From Planctomycetota bacterium (lineage in GTDB: Bacteria > Planctomycetota > UBA1135 > GCA-002748355), in contig PDSF01000049.1 in the NCBI GenBank assembly GCA_002748355.1, forward strand, positions 1 to 64,000: 64,000 bases of DNA. Reading direction: 5' to 3'. The position numbers and the translations under genes were made by a program. Position 1 is the first letter of the stretch. Each line of letters starts with the position of its first letter. Below are positions 34,133 through 44,549 of this stretch, in pieces. The notes under the pieces were generated by a model. That model made no database searches. It saw only the letters and a list, made by a program, of their open reading frames with translations, and was not told where the DNA came from.

Positions 34133-34498
34133 TGGGGGCATTCCTTGCTCCAAATCTGAGAGATGTCTGGGTAGCGGAGAGAAGCACGGCGGCTTATCCG
34201 TCGACGCGCCAGACGCTACCCCGTATGGCAAGGGTGCGAAAATCCTAAGATCTCCCCTTAGAGCAAGGGCTTAGCTGGGAGCATTGCATTTGTTAGGGGG
34301 GGCAGGGTGGGAGCTGGCTTGCACCGCCCCAGTATACGATTGGGCGTAAGCGTCCTTGGCTTGGCAGCTTTGAGCTAAGGCGTTCGCGACCCGCTAGCCC
34401 CCTGGGGCGGGCCTTGGCGGCTTCTTTCCTGTCTTGAGAATTTGACAGAACTGGCGAGGAGCTGGACGAGATCCAGGGCGAGCTAGACCCGGAAGCAG
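34133..34498. other. Intergenic region, no gene recognised
   Basis: The sequence separates two minus-strand genes. It contains a short G-run (GGGGGGGC near 34300) and a weak CCCC/GGGG dyad near 34400 that could belong to the end of the carboxyltransferase transcript. No RNA gene or open frame with natural composition was seen. Confidence 0.4.
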
Positions 34499-36109
34499 CT
34501 ACATCCGGAAGACCGGAGCTCGGTAGTTCTCGATACCTGCGTTGAGGGAGGCTGAGATCCCAAGTGCCAGGACGCGGCGAGTGTCGAGGGGGTCGAGGAC
34601 ACCGTCGTCCCAGAGGCGGGCGGTGGAGTAGTACGGGTGCCCCTCGCGCTCGTACTTCTCGAGGATCGGGGTTTCGATCTTTGCCCTGTCCTCGGCGCTG
34701 AGTTCTTTGCCCTCGGCTCCGAGCTGGTCGGTCTTGACCTGGCTGAGTACGCCAGCTGCCTGTTCGCCGCCCATGACAGAGATGCGGGCGTTTGGCCACA
34801 TGAAGAGGAGGCGGGGGCTGTAGGCACGGCCGCACATACCGTAGTTACCGGCTCCGAAGCTGCCGCCGACGAGAACGGTGAACTTGGGGACCTTGGCAGT
34901 GGCAACGGCCTGGACCATCTTGGCGCCGTCCTTGGCGATGCCCCCAGCTTCATACTTCGATCCGACCATGAAGCCGGTGATGTTTTGTAGGAAGAGCAGG
35001 GGGATGTGGCGCTGGGTGCAGAGTTCGATGAAGTGCGCCGCCTTGACCGCGCTTTCGCTGAAGAGGATGCCGTTATTGGCAAGGATGCCGACTGGGTAGC
35101 CGTGTAGGTGGGCGAAGCCGGTGACAAGCGTCGTGCCGTAGAGAGCTTTGAACTCGTGGAAGCGCGAGCCATCCACCATTCGGGCGATGAGTTCGCGTAC
35201 GTCGTAGGGCGTGCGGTTGTCCTTCGGTAGGACGCCGTAGATCTCTGCTGGGTCGTAGTGAGGATCCTCTGGCTCCTGTACGGCGATCGGGAGCTCCTTG
35301 CGGGAGCCTAGGTGTTGGACCGCGTCGCGGGCCATGCGGAGAGCTTGCTCTTCATCTTCTGCCAGGTGGTCGACGACACCAGAGCGCCGGGCGTGGAGAT
35401 CGCCGCCGCCGAGGTCTTCAGCCGAAACGACCTCTCCGGTGGCGGCGCGCACCAGTGGTGGGCCTCCGAGGAAGATCGTGCCATTGCCTTTGACGATGAT
35501 GGATTCATCGCTCATCGCCGGGACGTAGGCGCCGCCGGCGGTGCAGGAGCCGAGCACGACCGCGATCTGGGGGATCCTCTCGGCGCTCATCCGCGCCTGG
35601 TTGTAGAAGATGCGTCCGAAGTGGTCTCGGTCGGGGAAGACCTCATCTTGTAGGGGCAGGAAGGCACCGCCTGAGTCGACGAGGTAGATGCAGGGTAGGC
35701 GGTTCTCGAGGGCGATCTCCTGGGCACGAACGTGCTTCTTGACCGTCATTGGGAAGTAGGTTCCGCCCTTCACGGTGGCATCGTTGGCGACGAACATCAC
35801 TTCGCGGTCATGCACTCGGCCGATGCCAGTCACGATGCTGGCCGAGGGCGCGGCGTCTTCGTAGAGCCCGTGCGCCGCCAAGGGGCTGAGTTCGAGGAAG
35901 GGGCTGCCCGGATCGATGATGTGGTCGATGCGTTCGCGAGGCAGGAGCTTGCCGCGGGAGTGATGGCGCTCGACAGATTTGAGCGACCCTCCCTGCCGCA
36001 CTCGTTCGAGATGGGCTTGGAGATCCTGAGCCAGGGCCGCGTGGTGGGCGGTGTTTTCCTTGAACTCGGGGCTTTGGGTGCGGACGTGGCTCGGGAGTCT
36101 GGGGCTCAT
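34499..36109 (-). CDS. mccB: Acyl-CoA carboxyltransferase, methylcrotonyl-CoA carboxylase beta-like
   Basis: The 536-residue protein has the full carboxyltransferase fold with the sequence order of MCC beta subunits: [78 protein letters not shown] and [15 protein letters not shown]. It should transfer carboxyl from biotin to 3-methylcrotonyl-CoA in leucine breakdown, or to a related acyl-CoA. The biotin-carboxylase/biotin-carrier alpha subunit is not in the window. ATG 36109 is chosen over upstream in-frame codons to 36202, which encode an Arg-rich unconserved stretch. No strong ribosome binding site is visible. Confidence 0.9.
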   Translation of the reverse strand: MSPRLPSHVRTQSPEFKENTAHHAALAQDLQAHLERVRQGGSLKSVERHHSRGKLLPRERIDHIIDPGSPFLELSPLAAHGLYEDAAPSASIVTGIGRVHDREVMFVANDATVKGGTYFPMTVKKHVRAQEIALENRLPCIYLVDSGGAFLPLQDEVFPDRDHFGRIFYNQARMSAERIPQIAVVLGSCTAGGAYVPAMSDESIIVKGNGTIFLGGPPLVRAATGEVVSAEDLGGGDLHARRSGVVDHLAEDEEQALRMARDAVQHLGSRKELPIAVQEPEDPHYDPAEIYGVLPKDNRTPYDVRELIARMVDGSRFHEFKALYGTTLVTGFAHLHGYPVGILANNGILFSESAVKAAHFIELCTQRHIPLLFLQNITGFMVGSKYEAGGIAKDGAKMVQAVATAKVPKFTVLVGGSFGAGNYGMCGRAYSPRLLFMWPNARISVMGGEQAAGVLSQVKTDQLGAEGKELSAEDRAKIETPILEKYEREGHPYYSTARLWDDGVLDPLDTRRVLALGISASLNAGIENYRAPVFRM

Positions 36110-36260
36110 CGCTGCTCTCGCTCGGGACGGCGTCGGAGGTCTCTTCTCGACGCTAGCAGCGTGGCGCGGCTGGATCCCGCACCTTTCGGCGCGGGATGAC
36201 AAAGACCTCCCTGCTTCCGAGCCGCTCCTCTGTCACTGGAGGGCCGTTTGCGAGGCCCTG

Positions 36261-39200
36261 CTAGTGGAAGCGCTCGTTTAGTTCTTCAGCCTCTCTGGTG
36301 GCGAGCGGAGTCTGCTCCGTCGTTTCGAAGTCGATGAGGCTGGGGACCTCATCGATCTCGCTTCCGCCGGGCATCTCCTCTTCCTCATCCATCTGAATCA
36401 GGTCGTCCGACGGTGCCACCAGGTCGCGGATCGCTTCGCTGCTGCTTCCCCGCCTCCTTGCCTTCCGGCGGCGACGGAACAGGCCTAGCAAGGTCAAGCT
36501 GATCAGCAGCAGCAGCGGAGTCAGTGCGATAACGAGCTGCTTGTCTTTGGGCTGCTTCTGAAAACGTGCCCAAAGGACTTTTGCCTCGGCACGGACTTTT
36601 TCGCCTATGGCTTCGATGTCGATGCCGCTTTCAGGCTGGAGATGGTTGAGAGCTTCCTCTATGCGGAGAGCAAGAGGTCCGCTTTCTTCCTGCTGGCGTG
36701 CGATGAGCGCGGGAATAGCAGAGGTGTAACCGGCTTCGGCCAGCCGTTCGATGGCATAAAGACGCAGCCGCTCGATAGGCGAGTTGAGGGCGAGAATCAG
36801 GACCCGCGCTTCTTCCTTGGGCTTGAGTTCGGGTGTTAGCCGTTGGAAGGTGCTGGTCAAGGCGTTGGCGAAACGTTCCCCCGACGGCTGGAGCGTCGAG
36901 AGTTCGGGTAGCACCTTACTTTGCTTCCGGTCGCCGAGGACGAGGACGGCGAGGCTACGTTCACCAGCTTCGTCTTGGGGGTAGGTCTGGGCCAAGTCGA
37001 CCAGAGCTTCATCGATGCCGGGAGCCTGGCCGGTGCTCAGGCCTTGAACGGCAAACACACGAACCTTGGCGTCCTCGTCCGCGAGCAAGCTGAGCAGGGT
37101 CGCGGCCGTGCGCGGGTCACGCATTCGAGACAGGGACCAGGTCGCGCGTCGTCGCAGCTCGGCGTCAGAACTCTCGCGGGCAAGCCTCGCCAGCAATGGG
37201 ACACTCTCTTGGTCGCCCAGCTCGCCGAGTCGGTGTGCTGCACGCGCTTGGACCGCTGGGTTCTTGTCGGCGAGAAGGAGGCGTAGCTCTTCTCGTTCCT
37301 TGCTCTCGGCGTAGGCGTCGACGAGCCTCAGGTACTTGTCGAGAGCAAGCTCCTCTTTCTTGACGCTCTTGTCCTTGGGCTTGGCTTGCTGGATGTCGGC
37401 TGTGGCGGTGACTTCGGGCAAAGCCATGGAACTTCCCTGCCTCCAGCCGCTCCTTGGCTTCGAAGCGAAGGGCGTGCCGCTGTAGATCTGCCCCAGTGAA
37501 GGGCCTTGGGCTTCGTCGAGTCCGGCGACCCAGGGATGACGCAGGGTCAGTCCTTCTTGGGTGTGGGCGAAGCAGGTGCGTCCGGTTATTCCGGGCTGCT
37601 GGGGCCAGGCGAGAGCGATCCAGGATGAGCCGCTGCCTGTCTGAAGGGTGAAGTGATAGCGGTAGCCGCTGCGGGTGAGAATGTCGTGCTCGTCCAGCTC
37701 AGCGGCTTTTGCCGGGAATAGACCGGCATCGACGAGTTGCTTGACGGTGGCCGGTCCCTTCTTGGTTTCATCGCCGCTCGCAGCTTTGAGCGTGAGCCAG
37801 GCCTGCTGGGCCTTGCCTAGTTGCTGGGTGAGTTCGCGGGCCAAAGCTTCGTTGCTAGCGGTGCGGTGGTGGAGCAGGACCGGTAGTTCGCGAGCCATCC
37901 CTAGGCCAAGGGCGACGATGGGGCCCGTGGCGCTTTCGCATGAGAGCTCAAGTCGCTTCTTGCCGTGGCTCAGCGCGAAGTTCCAGGTCGATGCCTGAGC
38001 TGCGAGTTCGGCCAGGCCGAGCTTCCGCTGGGGATCAGCGGCGAGCAGTAGGCAGCGGCCGCTTTCTTGGCCGGAGAGGGGCCCGCATCTCGGATCCCAG
38101 GCCTGTGGATCTGCGGCACTGAGGACCTGCCCGTTACGCAGGTCGCTGAGCCAAGCGTCCATGAGCTCCTTCTTGCTGGTGAGCAGGAGGTGATCGCCGT
38201 GCACCGCAGCAAAATAGTTCTGCTCGCTTTTGCCAAGAAGGGTGAACAGTGGGGTTTCGCCTTCGGGCGGGATGGCTCCAGTGAGCTTCTCCAGCATCTT
38301 TTGCGTTCGGAAGCTGTCGATCAGGGAGACCGCAATCATGTCGGCTTTCCCCAATGCTGGATCACCGATCAAGAGGAGCTCATTACCAAGTAGTGCGAGG
38401 AGCTCTTCGCGCGAGCTGATCGCATGTTTCGTCTGCAGTTGCTGGACGAGTTCCTGGATGGTGAATCCTCCAGGAAGCTTGCATTCGCTGTCTCCGAGGC
38501 GCTGAAGCAGCTCTTGGGGAAGGATGCGCAGCGCTAGGTAGCGTTCGGCGAGCTTGGGCACGAGATGTGCCATGTCTTCGGATAGAGCTTCCTCCGACAA
38601 GAAGTGGAAGGGAGCGCCGCTTTCATCCGCTAGGGCCAAGCCGATGCGATCGTGGAAACGGTCTTCCTTCCAGGTGCTTGTCCAGGCGAGGCCAGGGATA
38701 TCGCATAGGCCGAGCTTGGAGAGCACCGTCCACCAGGCTTCTTCACTGGGAATCTGGCCGAGGACCTGACCGCGAACGAAGGCCTGCGCCCAGGTGCCCG
38801 TTTCGTTGCGAGGCCTTTCCCCGAAGCTATTGCGGAAGGCCGGGTCGCTGGCCAGCGATTCGCCGTGGCCTGCTTGCAGCTGGCTCAGTTGCTCAAGGAG
38901 AGCGGTGCTGCTGGCAAAAAAGAGGCGCCCTTCGTGTCGCCGTAGCCATATTTTTCCGGGGAAGCCGAGGGGCAAGCTCAGGCCCCAGCTTGCTGTGCCC
39001 TGCTCCTTACCCTCGCTCTTTTGCTGTTGCAGCTGGCCCTGCAGTGTCGCAAGGAGTTCTTCTGCCTTGCTGGAGAGGTGGATGTGGCCGCTGAAGCCTC
39101 TGCCCTTTGGCGTGCTGTACAGGGCCAAGACGGCGCCCTGATCCAGGCCCTCGCTCAAGAGTTTGGGGTCGAGGCCGCTCTGCTCAAGAAAGCTACAAAG

Positions 39201-39443
39201 CGCAGTTTCCACCAGGGTCCATTTGCGAGCGAGTCCACCCTTGCCCTTTCGCCAGCTCTCAAGGGCTTTGCCGGCTACATGTGTATTTAGGGCAGCGCGC
39301 AGGCTGGTCAGGCCTTGGAGGCGAACCCAGATCTGTGCAGAAGCAGGAGTGAGTTCGCCAGCGGCGATCGGTCTCTCGCTCTCCTGGGCAGAGGCGGAGG
39401 AGGTGAGGACGCACAACAGGGCGCTGAGCAGCGTGACTCTCAT
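36261..39443 (-). CDS. Large exported HEAT-repeat protein with C-terminal membrane anchor
   Basis: The 1060-residue product has a signal peptide (RVTLLSALLCVLTSSASA). An N-terminal region of about 600 residues has repeated hydrophobic/charged blocks (LLTSKKELMDAWL; LLALLGNELLLIGDP), as in DUF3352-like surface proteins. HEAT repeats follow at about 720-940 (NPAVQARAAHRLGELGD; AKVRVFAVQGLSTG), then one membrane helix near residue 975 (LVIALTPLLLLISLTLLGLF), a basic stop-transfer (RRRRKARRRG) and an acidic cytoplasmic tail of about 65 residues. Topology suggests a periplasmic scaffold. ATG 39443 is used; ATG 39452 sits too close to GGAG. Function unknown. Confidence 0.75.
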   Translation of the reverse strand: MRVTLLSALLCVLTSSASAQESERPIAAGELTPASAQIWVRLQGLTSLRAALNTHVAGKALESWRKGKGGLARKWTLVETALCSFLEQSGLDPKLLSEGLDQGAVLALYSTPKGRGFSGHIHLSSKAEELLATLQGQLQQQKSEGKEQGTASWGLSLPLGFPGKIWLRRHEGRLFFASSTALLEQLSQLQAGHGESLASDPAFRNSFGERPRNETGTWAQAFVRGQVLGQIPSEEAWWTVLSKLGLCDIPGLAWTSTWKEDRFHDRIGLALADESGAPFHFLSEEALSEDMAHLVPKLAERYLALRILPQELLQRLGDSECKLPGGFTIQELVQQLQTKHAISSREELLALLGNELLLIGDPALGKADMIAVSLIDSFRTQKMLEKLTGAIPPEGETPLFTLLGKSEQNYFAAVHGDHLLLTSKKELMDAWLSDLRNGQVLSAADPQAWDPRCGPLSGQESGRCLLLAADPQRKLGLAELAAQASTWNFALSHGKKRLELSCESATGPIVALGLGMARELPVLLHHRTASNEALARELTQQLGKAQQAWLTLKAASGDETKKGPATVKQLVDAGLFPAKAAELDEHDILTRSGYRYHFTLQTGSGSSWIALAWPQQPGITGRTCFAHTQEGLTLRHPWVAGLDEAQGPSLGQIYSGTPFASKPRSGWRQGSSMALPEVTATADIQQAKPKDKSVKKEELALDKYLRLVDAYAESKEREELRLLLADKNPAVQARAAHRLGELGDQESVPLLARLARESSDAELRRRATWSLSRMRDPRTAATLLSLLADEDAKVRVFAVQGLSTGQAPGIDEALVDLAQTYPQDEAGERSLAVLVLGDRKQSKVLPELSTLQPSGERFANALTSTFQRLTPELKPKEEARVLILALNSPIERLRLYAIERLAEAGYTSAIPALIARQQEESGPLALRIEEALNHLQPESGIDIEAIGEKVRAEAKVLWARFQKQPKDKQLVIALTPLLLLISLTLLGLFRRRRKARRRGSSSEAIRDLVAPSDDLIQMDEEEEMPGGSEIDEVPSLIDFETTEQTPLATREAEELNERFH

Positions 39444-39599
39444 GGGTGCCATGACTCCGTTTGCAGGCGTTTCGGTCCCCGGCGGACCACTGGCAGCCCT
39501 ATCGACGGATACGGCCTCAGGTCTTGAAGGTCGGACTCGACGCAAGAAAGTGATCGGTGCGACCGATCAGGTGATTGGCATTCAAGAACTTCGACGGTG

Positions 39600-41123
39600 A
39601 TGCGTGACTCCTATAGCGGTGGAGTTACGCAGCTCGATATTCCTGCACGAGAAGCCCAGCGCATGCACTCGCTAGAGCACCTACGACCGGCTGTGGGGTT
39701 GACAGGGGCCCCAGCTTTACGGTCTTGGCTGCTAGCTTTGCCGGTGACCATGGGGGAGGGGGGGCATACGGGCGAAGCCTGGCTCTGGGGAATCGGGGCT
39801 TTGCTCCTGCTCGCTCTGTCCTTCCTTTGGTGGCGGCAGGTCGTTCGCCGTGAACTCTCTAGGATTGAGCAACTGCTCGCCACTCACGGATTCGATTGCA
39901 AACTCGAGACAAGATCGCGGCTGCACCTAAGGAGACGATCACTTCCGCAGTTATCTGAGCAACTTCGAGAGTTCGCCGGCCGTCTTGAATATGAAGCGAG
40001 GAGCGCCCGCGCCGACGTGCTGGGGCTTGAGCTGGCTCATGCCAGGCTGCTCGATGTGCTGTATTCGATGGCCGAAGGCGTAGTTGTCGTGGATCCGGTC
40101 GGTGACGTGCTGATTGCCAATCGATCGGCACGGGCCATCCTTCATCTCAATGAGGGTGCCATCGGCCAGGAGTTCTTGGCCTGTCTACCGACGAAGGAGG
40201 CGGCGCGGCTTGTTGGTGAGATGTTCGAGCGCATCACGGTAGGAAGCGACTTTGAGAGAGTTTCTGGGGTAGAGCTTGGCGCCAAGATCTGTGAATTGAC
40301 TTTTGCGCCACTTCGGAGCGATGCCGTGGAGGTAGACGTATCTCTCGGAGCGCTGCAGTCAGGCTGCGTTGTGCTGATCCACGATGTGACCGATGCCCAG
40401 CAAGCGCAGCGAATGAAAGACGAGTTCTTATCCTCGATCTCACACGAACTCCGTACACCGCTGACCTCGATTCGAAGTTATGCAGAGATCCTCCTGCACA
40501 TGACGCCCGAGGATGAGCAGACCTGGAAGGAGTTCCTCGGCATCGTCAATATCGAGGCCGAGCGTTTGACTCGCCTCGTCAACGAAGTGCTCGACTTGGC
40601 CAAAATGGAAGCCGGTGAGATGGAGTTCCAGTTCGAGCCGATTGATGTCGGTCCGCTGGTCGAAACCGTTGCCGCCGTCTTCGGTCCCATCTTCGAAGAG
40701 AACCAGGTTTCGCTACAGATCGATTGCCCGGAACTCCTGCCGGCGATTTGGGTCGATCATGATCGTTTGCAGCAGGTCTTGACCAACTTGTTCGGTAATG
40801 CCGTGAAGTTCATCGGGACGAACGGCCAGGTCAGCTTGCGGGTATTCCGCCAGGATGAGACCGCGCATTTGCAGTTCGTTCTAGAAGATGACGGACCCGG
40901 TGTTCCGGAGGAACAACGTGAGCGGATCTTCCAGAAGTTCAAGCAGGTCAATGCCGACGACATGCTGAACAAGCCAAAGGGCACGGGGCTTGGCCTACCC
41001 CTCTGTCGCCAGATGCTGCGAGCGATGGGGGGAGATATCTGGTACGAGGCTTCCGAGAAACTTGGCGGTGCCGCCTTCCATTTTTGCATTCCCATTAGTG
41101 AGGAATCTGCTCGGCGTTGGTAG
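39600..41123 (+). CDS. Membrane sensor histidine kinase with PAS domain
   Basis: The 507-residue protein has one membrane segment (LWGIGALLLLALSFLWW) near residue 65 and a helical linker. A PAS-like domain (LLDVLYSMAEGVVVVDP) spans about 150-250. A HisKA helix with the phospho-acceptor (SSISHELRTPLTSI) lies near residue 280. The ATPase domain has the N box (LTNLFGNAVKFI), a G1 box (EDDGPGVPEE) and a G2 box (GTGLGLPLC). It should autophosphorylate and signal to an unlinked response regulator; none is adjacent. GTG 39597 or ATG 39663 could also be the start. Its 3' end overlaps the convergent M61 gene by 29 bp. Confidence 0.88.
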   Translation: MRDSYSGGVTQLDIPAREAQRMHSLEHLRPAVGLTGAPALRSWLLALPVTMGEGGHTGEAWLWGIGALLLLALSFLWWRQVVRRELSRIEQLLATHGFDCKLETRSRLHLRRRSLPQLSEQLREFAGRLEYEARSARADVLGLELAHARLLDVLYSMAEGVVVVDPVGDVLIANRSARAILHLNEGAIGQEFLACLPTKEAARLVGEMFERITVGSDFERVSGVELGAKICELTFAPLRSDAVEVDVSLGALQSGCVVLIHDVTDAQQAQRMKDEFLSSISHELRTPLTSIRSYAEILLHMTPEDEQTWKEFLGIVNIEAERLTRLVNEVLDLAKMEAGEMEFQFEPIDVGPLVETVAAVFGPIFEENQVSLQIDCPELLPAIWVDHDRLQQVLTNLFGNAVKFIGTNGQVSLRVFRQDETAHLQFVLEDDGPGVPEEQRERIFQKFKQVNADDMLNKPKGTGLGLPLCRQMLRAMGGDIWYEASEKLGGAAFHFCIPISEESARRW

Positions 41124-42780
41124 TGCCGGTCATGAGTCCGTGGCGGATTCTCCGGGCAAGTGAACTTGCTCCCGGGCGCAAACTGATCGTGAGGCGTGAG
41201 CGACCGTTGGGTTTGCTCCATGTGGCGTCCAGGCCAGCGCGGCGCAGAGTTTCGATGACGGGTAGATCGTCGGTTCCGTAGACGTAGCGTCCGAAAAACC
41301 CCTCAAAGCTACGGCCCGCGAAATGCTCGAAACTGCGGCGAATATCCTCTTCGGCATATCCGTGCTGCTGACGCTGCACTTGCGCGTAGAGACGCCGCAA
41401 GACGTCGTCAAAGCTATAGCGATTCGAACTGGCGTGACGTAACTCGATGTCTAGCAGCAGGCCCAGGCATTCACCTTTGAGGTAGTAATCGATGCGGTCG
41501 CGCGCCCCCCAGTATCGACCGTCCCATACCTTCCACGAGGAGTCGGCGACACTGATCCTGCGCCGCACCGCTTGATTACGCAGTGAGCTATAACGCCGGG
41601 CGATATGACGCCAATAGTCATCGGGTTTGATCAGCTGCGTACGAACCAGGCCGAGCGCCGCGTAATAACTGGTGACGCCTTCGCAGAACCACAGCGCGCT
41701 GCTTCGGTTGGGGCCGGTGTAGTCGAAGGGGCCGAGTGCGACTGGCCGCAGGCGTTTTACGTTCCAGGCGTGGAAGAACTCGTGGGCGATCAGCGAGTCT
41801 CCAGGATTCATTCGGCCCGGCCGGCTGCCAGCGCTGCTGATCAGGCCAACGGTCGTGGAGTTCAGGTGCTCAAGACCACCGCCGCCCGGGATCGTGCACA
41901 GGTAGACGTAGCGGTCGAAGGGTAACCCGCCGAAGAGTTCGACATAGTAATTCGAGATGCGGCGCAGACGCCGGGCAAAAGCCTGGCGGTCGCCCCAGCT
42001 AGGGCTCGCGCCAGCGATGGCGACTTCGAAGGGCACACCGCGCAACTTGAAGCTGAAGCTCTCGAAGAGCCCGAGCTTGAGCGGGCAATCGATAAGGATG
42101 TCGTAGTCGCGGGCGACGAAGTGCCAGCGCCCTGGCTCGATATAGCCATGGAGAGTCCCGGCAGCCCCGCACATGCCGGTGGCGATATCCCAGCTCTTAG
42201 GCACTTCGAACTCGATCTCGCATGGCAGGTGGACATGCGAGAACTCGTGGACCAAGAGCTTGGCGCCGTTGATTTGATAGCTGTAGGCCCCTTGGCTGCG
42301 CGGCTTTGGTTTGCCGTCGGCGCCACGAGGGCGGCGCCGGAAGCTGCGTTCGGCAAAGTTCTTCGCTGGGACCGAGTAGCTGAGTTCGAGGGGGCCGGAT
42401 GGGATCTTACGGGCGATCCAGACTCCGGGCTGAACTCGCTCAAGAGCACGGGAGCCGAGCTTCAGCTCCATTATCTGTTTGCCGTAGTTGCGAATCGTAT
42501 AACTGCCAGGATTCCAGGCCGGAATCACCAAGACCAGGTTGCCGGGTTCTTCGATCTGGACGTGATAACGAATCTCGATGCGGTTTTGTTCTGGAACAAT
42601 GCGGCATCGATATTGGGCTGTGCCGCTGAGCTTGGCTGTCGAGATCTTTCGGTAATGAGCCACGCGCCTGCTTCGTTCCTGATCCAGGTAGCGCGCTTGC
42701 CTTTGGCCTGGGCTCTGCCCGCCGATGCTGGTGGAGACGGCGAGAAGCAAGATGCTGGGGAGGAGATAGCTGTGGCGCAT
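41095..42780 (-). CDS. M61 family peptidase (glycyl aminopeptidase-like)
   Basis: The 561-residue protein has a signal peptide (LLPSILLLAVSTSIGG) and an N-terminal beta domain with PAWNPGSYTIRNY. The catalytic domain follows: HLNSTTVG, the zinc site HEFFHAWNVKRLRP and ALWFCEGVTSYY, which supplies the third ligand Glu. These are the marks of family M61, thought to cleave N-terminal Gly or Ala from peptides. Most bacterial members carry a C-terminal PDZ domain; here only about 70 residues follow the last helical region, so PDZ seems absent. The start at ATG 42780 is weakly supported. It is probably periplasmic. Confidence 0.88.
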   Translation of the reverse strand: MRHSYLLPSILLLAVSTSIGGQSPGQRQARYLDQERSRRVAHYRKISTAKLSGTAQYRCRIVPEQNRIEIRYHVQIEEPGNLVLVIPAWNPGSYTIRNYGKQIMELKLGSRALERVQPGVWIARKIPSGPLELSYSVPAKNFAERSFRRRPRGADGKPKPRSQGAYSYQINGAKLLVHEFSHVHLPCEIEFEVPKSWDIATGMCGAAGTLHGYIEPGRWHFVARDYDILIDCPLKLGLFESFSFKLRGVPFEVAIAGASPSWGDRQAFARRLRRISNYYVELFGGLPFDRYVYLCTIPGGGGLEHLNSTTVGLISSAGSRPGRMNPGDSLIAHEFFHAWNVKRLRPVALGPFDYTGPNRSSALWFCEGVTSYYAALGLVRTQLIKPDDYWRHIARRYSSLRNQAVRRRISVADSSWKVWDGRYWGARDRIDYYLKGECLGLLLDIELRHASSNRYSFDDVLRRLYAQVQRQQHGYAEEDIRRSFEHFAGRSFEGFFGRYVYGTDDLPVIETLRRAGLDATWSKPNGRSRLTISLRPGASSLARRIRHGLMTGTTNAEQIPH

Positions 42781-42941
42781 GAGCAATCGGTGGTTCTTTC
42801 AACATCCCGTCAGAGTCCTATCTACTCTTCGGTCCTTGTGGGGGATCTGCAAGCGTGTCGGCGCGGGGTCCTGCATATGGAAGCAGGCAGAAGTAAGCGG
42901 CATCCGCGCGACCCCTGGGCTGGCCTGCTAAGGTTCTCGCC

Positions 42942-44549
42942 ATGGCTCATGACGTCGAGATCCCTGGTACTGGCTCGGAGCGGCAGCTGCTGCGCACGCT
43001 CCTGAGCTTTGTCCTGCCGCTGCTGATTCTCGGGGCGACCTGGCGGATCCTCGCACGCTTCGAACCGAGCCCGATGGAGCTGCAGCTCCTCGTCGTGGAC
43101 CGCTCGAGCCAGGCGCTGCCGCCGTGGACGGGGCTGGGGCTCGATCCTTTTCTGAATGCGCTGGGCTTCTTTGAGTTGTCGCGGGGATGGCAGCTGGGGA
43201 TCCTGCTCGGTGTTTATGCCGCTGGCCTGGTCTACCTGGGTTTCGATGCCCTCCTGCGCCGCAAGCTGTCCTTGGCCGCACTGGCCCCCAGCTTGGCGCT
43301 CTACTCCCTGCTCTTGTGGTTTCTCCCCGTCGAAAACGGAGCCCTGGGGCTATCTGGGCTGCTGTTCTTTCCGCTCGCATGTTTCCTGCGGCGGAGAATG
43401 CGAGGGAGCTGGGTTCTGCTCCTCGCTTTTGCCCTGGCTCTGGGCTTATTGCCGCCGCTGGCCGCGGCGAGTCTCACGCCGAGCCTGGTGCTTTTGATGG
43501 GCGGCTTCTTTTCGCCTCGCGAAGAGGGGGACGGTCTGGGACTGCACTGGGCCTGGCTGCTCTTGGCTCTCGTGCTGGCGCTGGGCCTTGGGAGCTTTCT
43601 CTCACAGCAGCGGCTTTTCCGGCCCGTGGACGTCTTTGCCGGTCTGCGCGAGGGCCGCCATTTCGCCTTCTGGTGGCTCCTGCTGTTAGCCTCAGCTGTG
43701 GCTGTGCCGGGGCTCTTTGGCTTCGCGGAACGAGGGCGGGCACCCAGGTTTCTTCGGCTGGGCTTTTTGCTCCTGAGCTTCCTCTTTGCGGTAAACGCGC
43801 GGAGCTCGTTGACGGAGCTGAATCGAGCCTATGAGCAGGACCGGCAGAGTCTTGCTCGGGCGATCCAAGGGCTGCAGCCGGGCTTCCCGTGGCTCGTGGT
43901 GAACTTGCCCAGTTATCTCCGGCCGCACTTTGCCTCCGCGGTGCCGCCGGCGCAGTGGCCGCTGGTTCGCAGCCTGTATCTCTTTGACACCGGAGAGCAG
44001 ATCTTCTTGCCCGAGGAGTTTCGCTTCGAGGGCTGGCTGCCGACCCTGCGCTATACCCGCCGGGGCTTTGTTGTCAGCAGCTGGGAGGATCTCGGTCTCT
44101 TTGGGGCCCCACCGAGTGTCTGGAGCATGGGGAAAGAGACGGCTCCGGAGTCGCTACGAGCCATGCTCCAGCTTGGGGACTTGGCCGATGCCAGCGCCAA
44201 GCCGGAGTTCAAGGTCTTGCGGGTTGCTCCCCTCAGGGTTCCGGGGCGCTTGAGTCGGCAGCTCCAGCTCGACTTGGACCTTACGCTGAGTCAGCCGATA
44301 CGCCTTGGTCTGCTCCTCCCCAGCGAGGCGGCGTCTTGGCGCGAGGGCTTCTCGGGTGAGTGGCATGCTGGGGGGGCTGCGCCCAGCCCCTTCCTTCCCG
44401 AGGTCAGCGAGGGCTTCGTGGCGGGCGATGATCCGCTCAAGCAGGGGCGACTGCGGCTCTTGGCCAAGGCCCGAGGCTTTGGGCTTATCGTCGAGCTTGT
44501 GCCTGAGAACGGCCATGTCCGCGGCCAAATCGTGCTTCCGGCGCATTAG
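42942..44549 (+). CDS. Polytopic membrane protein of unknown function
   Basis: The 535-residue product has about eight hydrophobic segments in the first 290 residues (for example LLSFVLPLLILGATWRI; LQLLVVDRSSQALP forms a loop). A soluble C-terminal region of about 240 residues looks beta-rich and probably faces the periplasm (PGFPWLVVNLPSYL; QLDLDLTLSQPIRLGLLLP). The layout of many helices plus a periplasmic tail resembles GT-C or dolichol-type transferases, but I see no Asp-Glu signature and assign no function. It starts 160 bp from the divergent M61 gene. Confidence 0.6.
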   Translation: MAHDVEIPGTGSERQLLRTLLSFVLPLLILGATWRILARFEPSPMELQLLVVDRSSQALPPWTGLGLDPFLNALGFFELSRGWQLGILLGVYAAGLVYLGFDALLRRKLSLAALAPSLALYSLLLWFLPVENGALGLSGLLFFPLACFLRRRMRGSWVLLLAFALALGLLPPLAAASLTPSLVLLMGGFFSPREEGDGLGLHWAWLLLALVLALGLGSFLSQQRLFRPVDVFAGLREGRHFAFWWLLLLASAVAVPGLFGFAERGRAPRFLRLGFLLLSFLFAVNARSSLTELNRAYEQDRQSLARAIQGLQPGFPWLVVNLPSYLRPHFASAVPPAQWPLVRSLYLFDTGEQIFLPEEFRFEGWLPTLRYTRRGFVVSSWEDLGLFGAPPSVWSMGKETAPESLRAMLQLGDLADASAKPEFKVLRVAPLRVPGRLSRQLQLDLDLTLSQPIRLGLLLPSEAASWREGFSGEWHAGGAAPSPFLPEVSEGFVAGDDPLKQGRLRLLAKARGFGLIVELVPENGHVRGQIVLPAH

